Under the pieces are notes generated by a model that made no database searches, was not told where the DNA came from, and saw only the letters and a list, made by a program, of their open reading frames with translations. Shown piece after piece: positions 63,057-64,000 of a stretch of DNA of 64,000 nt. The position numbers and the translations under genes are program-made. This DNA comes from Brevibacillus reuszeri (lineage in GTDB: Bacteria; Bacillota; Bacilli; Brevibacillales; Brevibacillaceae). The DNA is taken from assembly GCF_002897295.1 (NCBI RefSeq), contig NZ_BEXF01000012.1, positions 62,001-126,000 of the forward strand. The letters run 5' to 3'. Each line of letters begins with the position of its first letter. Within the stretch, counting starts at the first letter, position 1.

Positions 63057-63809
63057 ATGAGATACACGGATAACATTGTCATCGTCACGGGTGCAGGTCA
63101 CGGAATTGGCCGGGCTGTAGCCAATATGTATGCCTCTTGTGGCGCACATGTAGTAGTCGCCGAACGCAATCGTGATACAGGAGAGGCTATTGCTCACGAG
63201 ATCAACTCGCAAACCTCTGACGGGAGCGCTACCTTTTATCAGATTGATGTGAGCCAGCCAAAAGAGATTGAACAGCTGATGCAAACGGTTTTTGAACGCC
63301 ACGGCAGGCTCGATGTTTTGATTAATAATGCGGGTGTGACCAAATGGGAATCTCCCTATGATCTGACGGTAGACGCTTGGGATTCCATCCTAAATACCAA
63401 TCTGCGCAGTGTGTTCCTCGCATCCAGGGAAGCTGCCAAAATCATGCGCCAGCAAAAACACGGCTTTATCGTTAATCTAACGTCAACTCGCGCCCATATG
63501 TCTGAGCCTAATACCGAAGCCTACGCTGCTTCCAAAGGCGGCATTCTCGCTCTGACACATGCGCTTGCTGTCTCCCTCGGTCCTGATGGCATTCGGGTAA
63601 ATGCGATTTCGCCCGGATGGATTGAAACGGGTGACTACTCCCTCCTACGTCCCGAAGATCATGAACAGCATCCTGCTGGTCGTGTAGGCACCCCTGATGA
63701 TATCGCTCGCGCTTGCTTGTTCCTGACGCAAAAGGATAATGATTTTATTACGGGAACAGAGCTTGTCATCGATGGCGGAATGACGCGCAAGATGATTTAC
63801 CTCCCCTAA
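63057..63809 (+). CDS. Short-chain dehydrogenase/reductase
   Basis: 250 aa from the ATG at 63057 (AAGGAGG upstream). Cofactor motif TGAGHGIG, NNAGVT, catalytic Ser and YAASKGG, and C-terminal FITGTELVIDGGMT, all typical of classical SDRs of the FabG/glucose-dehydrogenase type. It is an oxidoreductase of unknown substrate. Divergent from the nitroreductase; followed by copy B of the interspersed repeat. Confidence 0.93.
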   Translation: MRYTDNIVIVTGAGHGIGRAVANMYASCGAHVVVAERNRDTGEAIAHEINSQTSDGSATFYQIDVSQPKEIEQLMQTVFERHGRLDVLINNAGVTKWESPYDLTVDAWDSILNTNLRSVFLASREAAKIMRQQKHGFIVNLTSTRAHMSEPNTEAYAASKGGILALTHALAVSLGPDGIRVNAISPGWIETGDYSLLRPEDHEQHPAGRVGTPDDIARACLFLTQKDNDFITGTELVIDGGMTRKMIYLP

Positions 63810-63915
63810 GAAAACCTTTATCGAAGCCTTCTCAGGGAGGAGCGACCGCGTTTTAGTGGAAGCTTTCCATGGGCTCCGGAATTCATAAGCGTCGCGCTTA
63901 TTAATTCCTACACGT
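63810..63915 (+). repeat. Interspersed palindromic repeat, copy B
   Basis: About 105 bp matching copy A (35409-35512): GCGACCGCGTTTTAG (63842-63856), then GCTCCGGAATTCATAAGCGT and CTTATTAATTCCTACACGTT. The hairpin arms GGAATTCATAAGCG and CGCTTATTAATTCC pair with one mismatch. It starts at the SDR stop. Confidence 0.85.
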
Positions 63916-63984
63916 TAAAGCTAAACCAATGCCCCTCCTGTTGAATATCTTAGATATACCAAGAGATAAAGGAGGAGTAGTAGT

Positions 63985-64000
63985 ATGCCTTTTGAAGAAG
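63985..64000 (+). CDS. Start of an unidentified gene (cut by window edge)
   Basis: ATG at 63985 preceded by AAAGGAGG; only MPFEE is in the window. The clear RBS supports a real start; product unknown. Confidence 0.6.

Overview
The window looks like chromosomal DNA from a Gram-positive, endospore-forming member of the Bacillales, most likely Brevibacillus or a close relative. Evidence: a complete gerA-type germination operon, strong AGGAGG ribosome-binding sites, frequent GTG and TTG starts, two SAM-I (S-box) riboswitches, Bacillus-type proteins (RNase J1, bacilliredoxin, NamA-like OYE, CitR/citrate synthase, DUF4179 anti-sigma factor) and two Zur boxes. I saw no rRNA, tRNA, CRISPR array or intact insertion sequence. 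The genus call is inference.

Layout. 1-1424: metNI methionine importer (metI cut by the window edge) behind a SAM riboswitch. 1450-6262: gerA-gerB-gerC operon and an LCP cell-wall ligase. 6454-10017: MFS pump and an ECF sigma/anti-sigma pair. 10325-16219: metabolic and redox genes (SDR, aldo/keto reductase, bacilliredoxin, RNase J, SCO, rhodanese). 16291-17850: a second SAM riboswitch controlling O-acetylhomoserine sulfhydrylase. 17997-28646: two ArsR-regulator/transporter modules flanking a MoxR-DUF58 operon, then a Nif3-like gene. 28661-32908: TetR-MFS-MocR-HAD cluster with two matching operators. 33009-36430: OYE reductase, citrate synthase and CitR-like regulator. 36622-41407: membrane-anchored protein, then a more A/T-rich patch with a transposase remnant, an M23 peptidase, a lipoprotein and a frameshifted AbrB gene. 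41497-47728: cupin, SgrR-type regulator/MFS pair, and an ArsR-small protein-ClpP-epimerase operon. 47730-48096: a gene-free stretch whose nested inverted repeats would fold like a 6S-type RNA. 48117-58107: MBL hydrolase, Lrp regulator, two small genes, cation antiporter behind an attenuator-like leader, a zinc-starvation operon, and an FG-GAP lipoprotein with a two-component system. 59563-62312: amidase operon and its divergent regulator. 62296-64000: nitroreductase, SDR and the start of another gene.

Most interesting system: an amidase operon (small GatC/AtzG-like protein plus amidase, both with TTG starts) preceded by a textbook sigma-54 promoter (59851-59866). It is transcribed away from a one-component activator that joins an AmiC-like amide-binding fold, without a signal peptide, to a GAFTGA-type AAA+ domain and a Fis-type HTH. 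Two palindromes in the divergent region sit where an enhancer would be expected. This suggests an amide-responsive sigma-54 switch replacing the AmiC/AmiR logic of Pseudomonas. Also notable are the 6S-like element, an interspersed palindromic repeat with two long copies (35409-35512, 63810-63915) and one short match (10070-10084), and a C-minus ribosomal protein L33 coupled to a COG0523 GTPase behind two Zur boxes.
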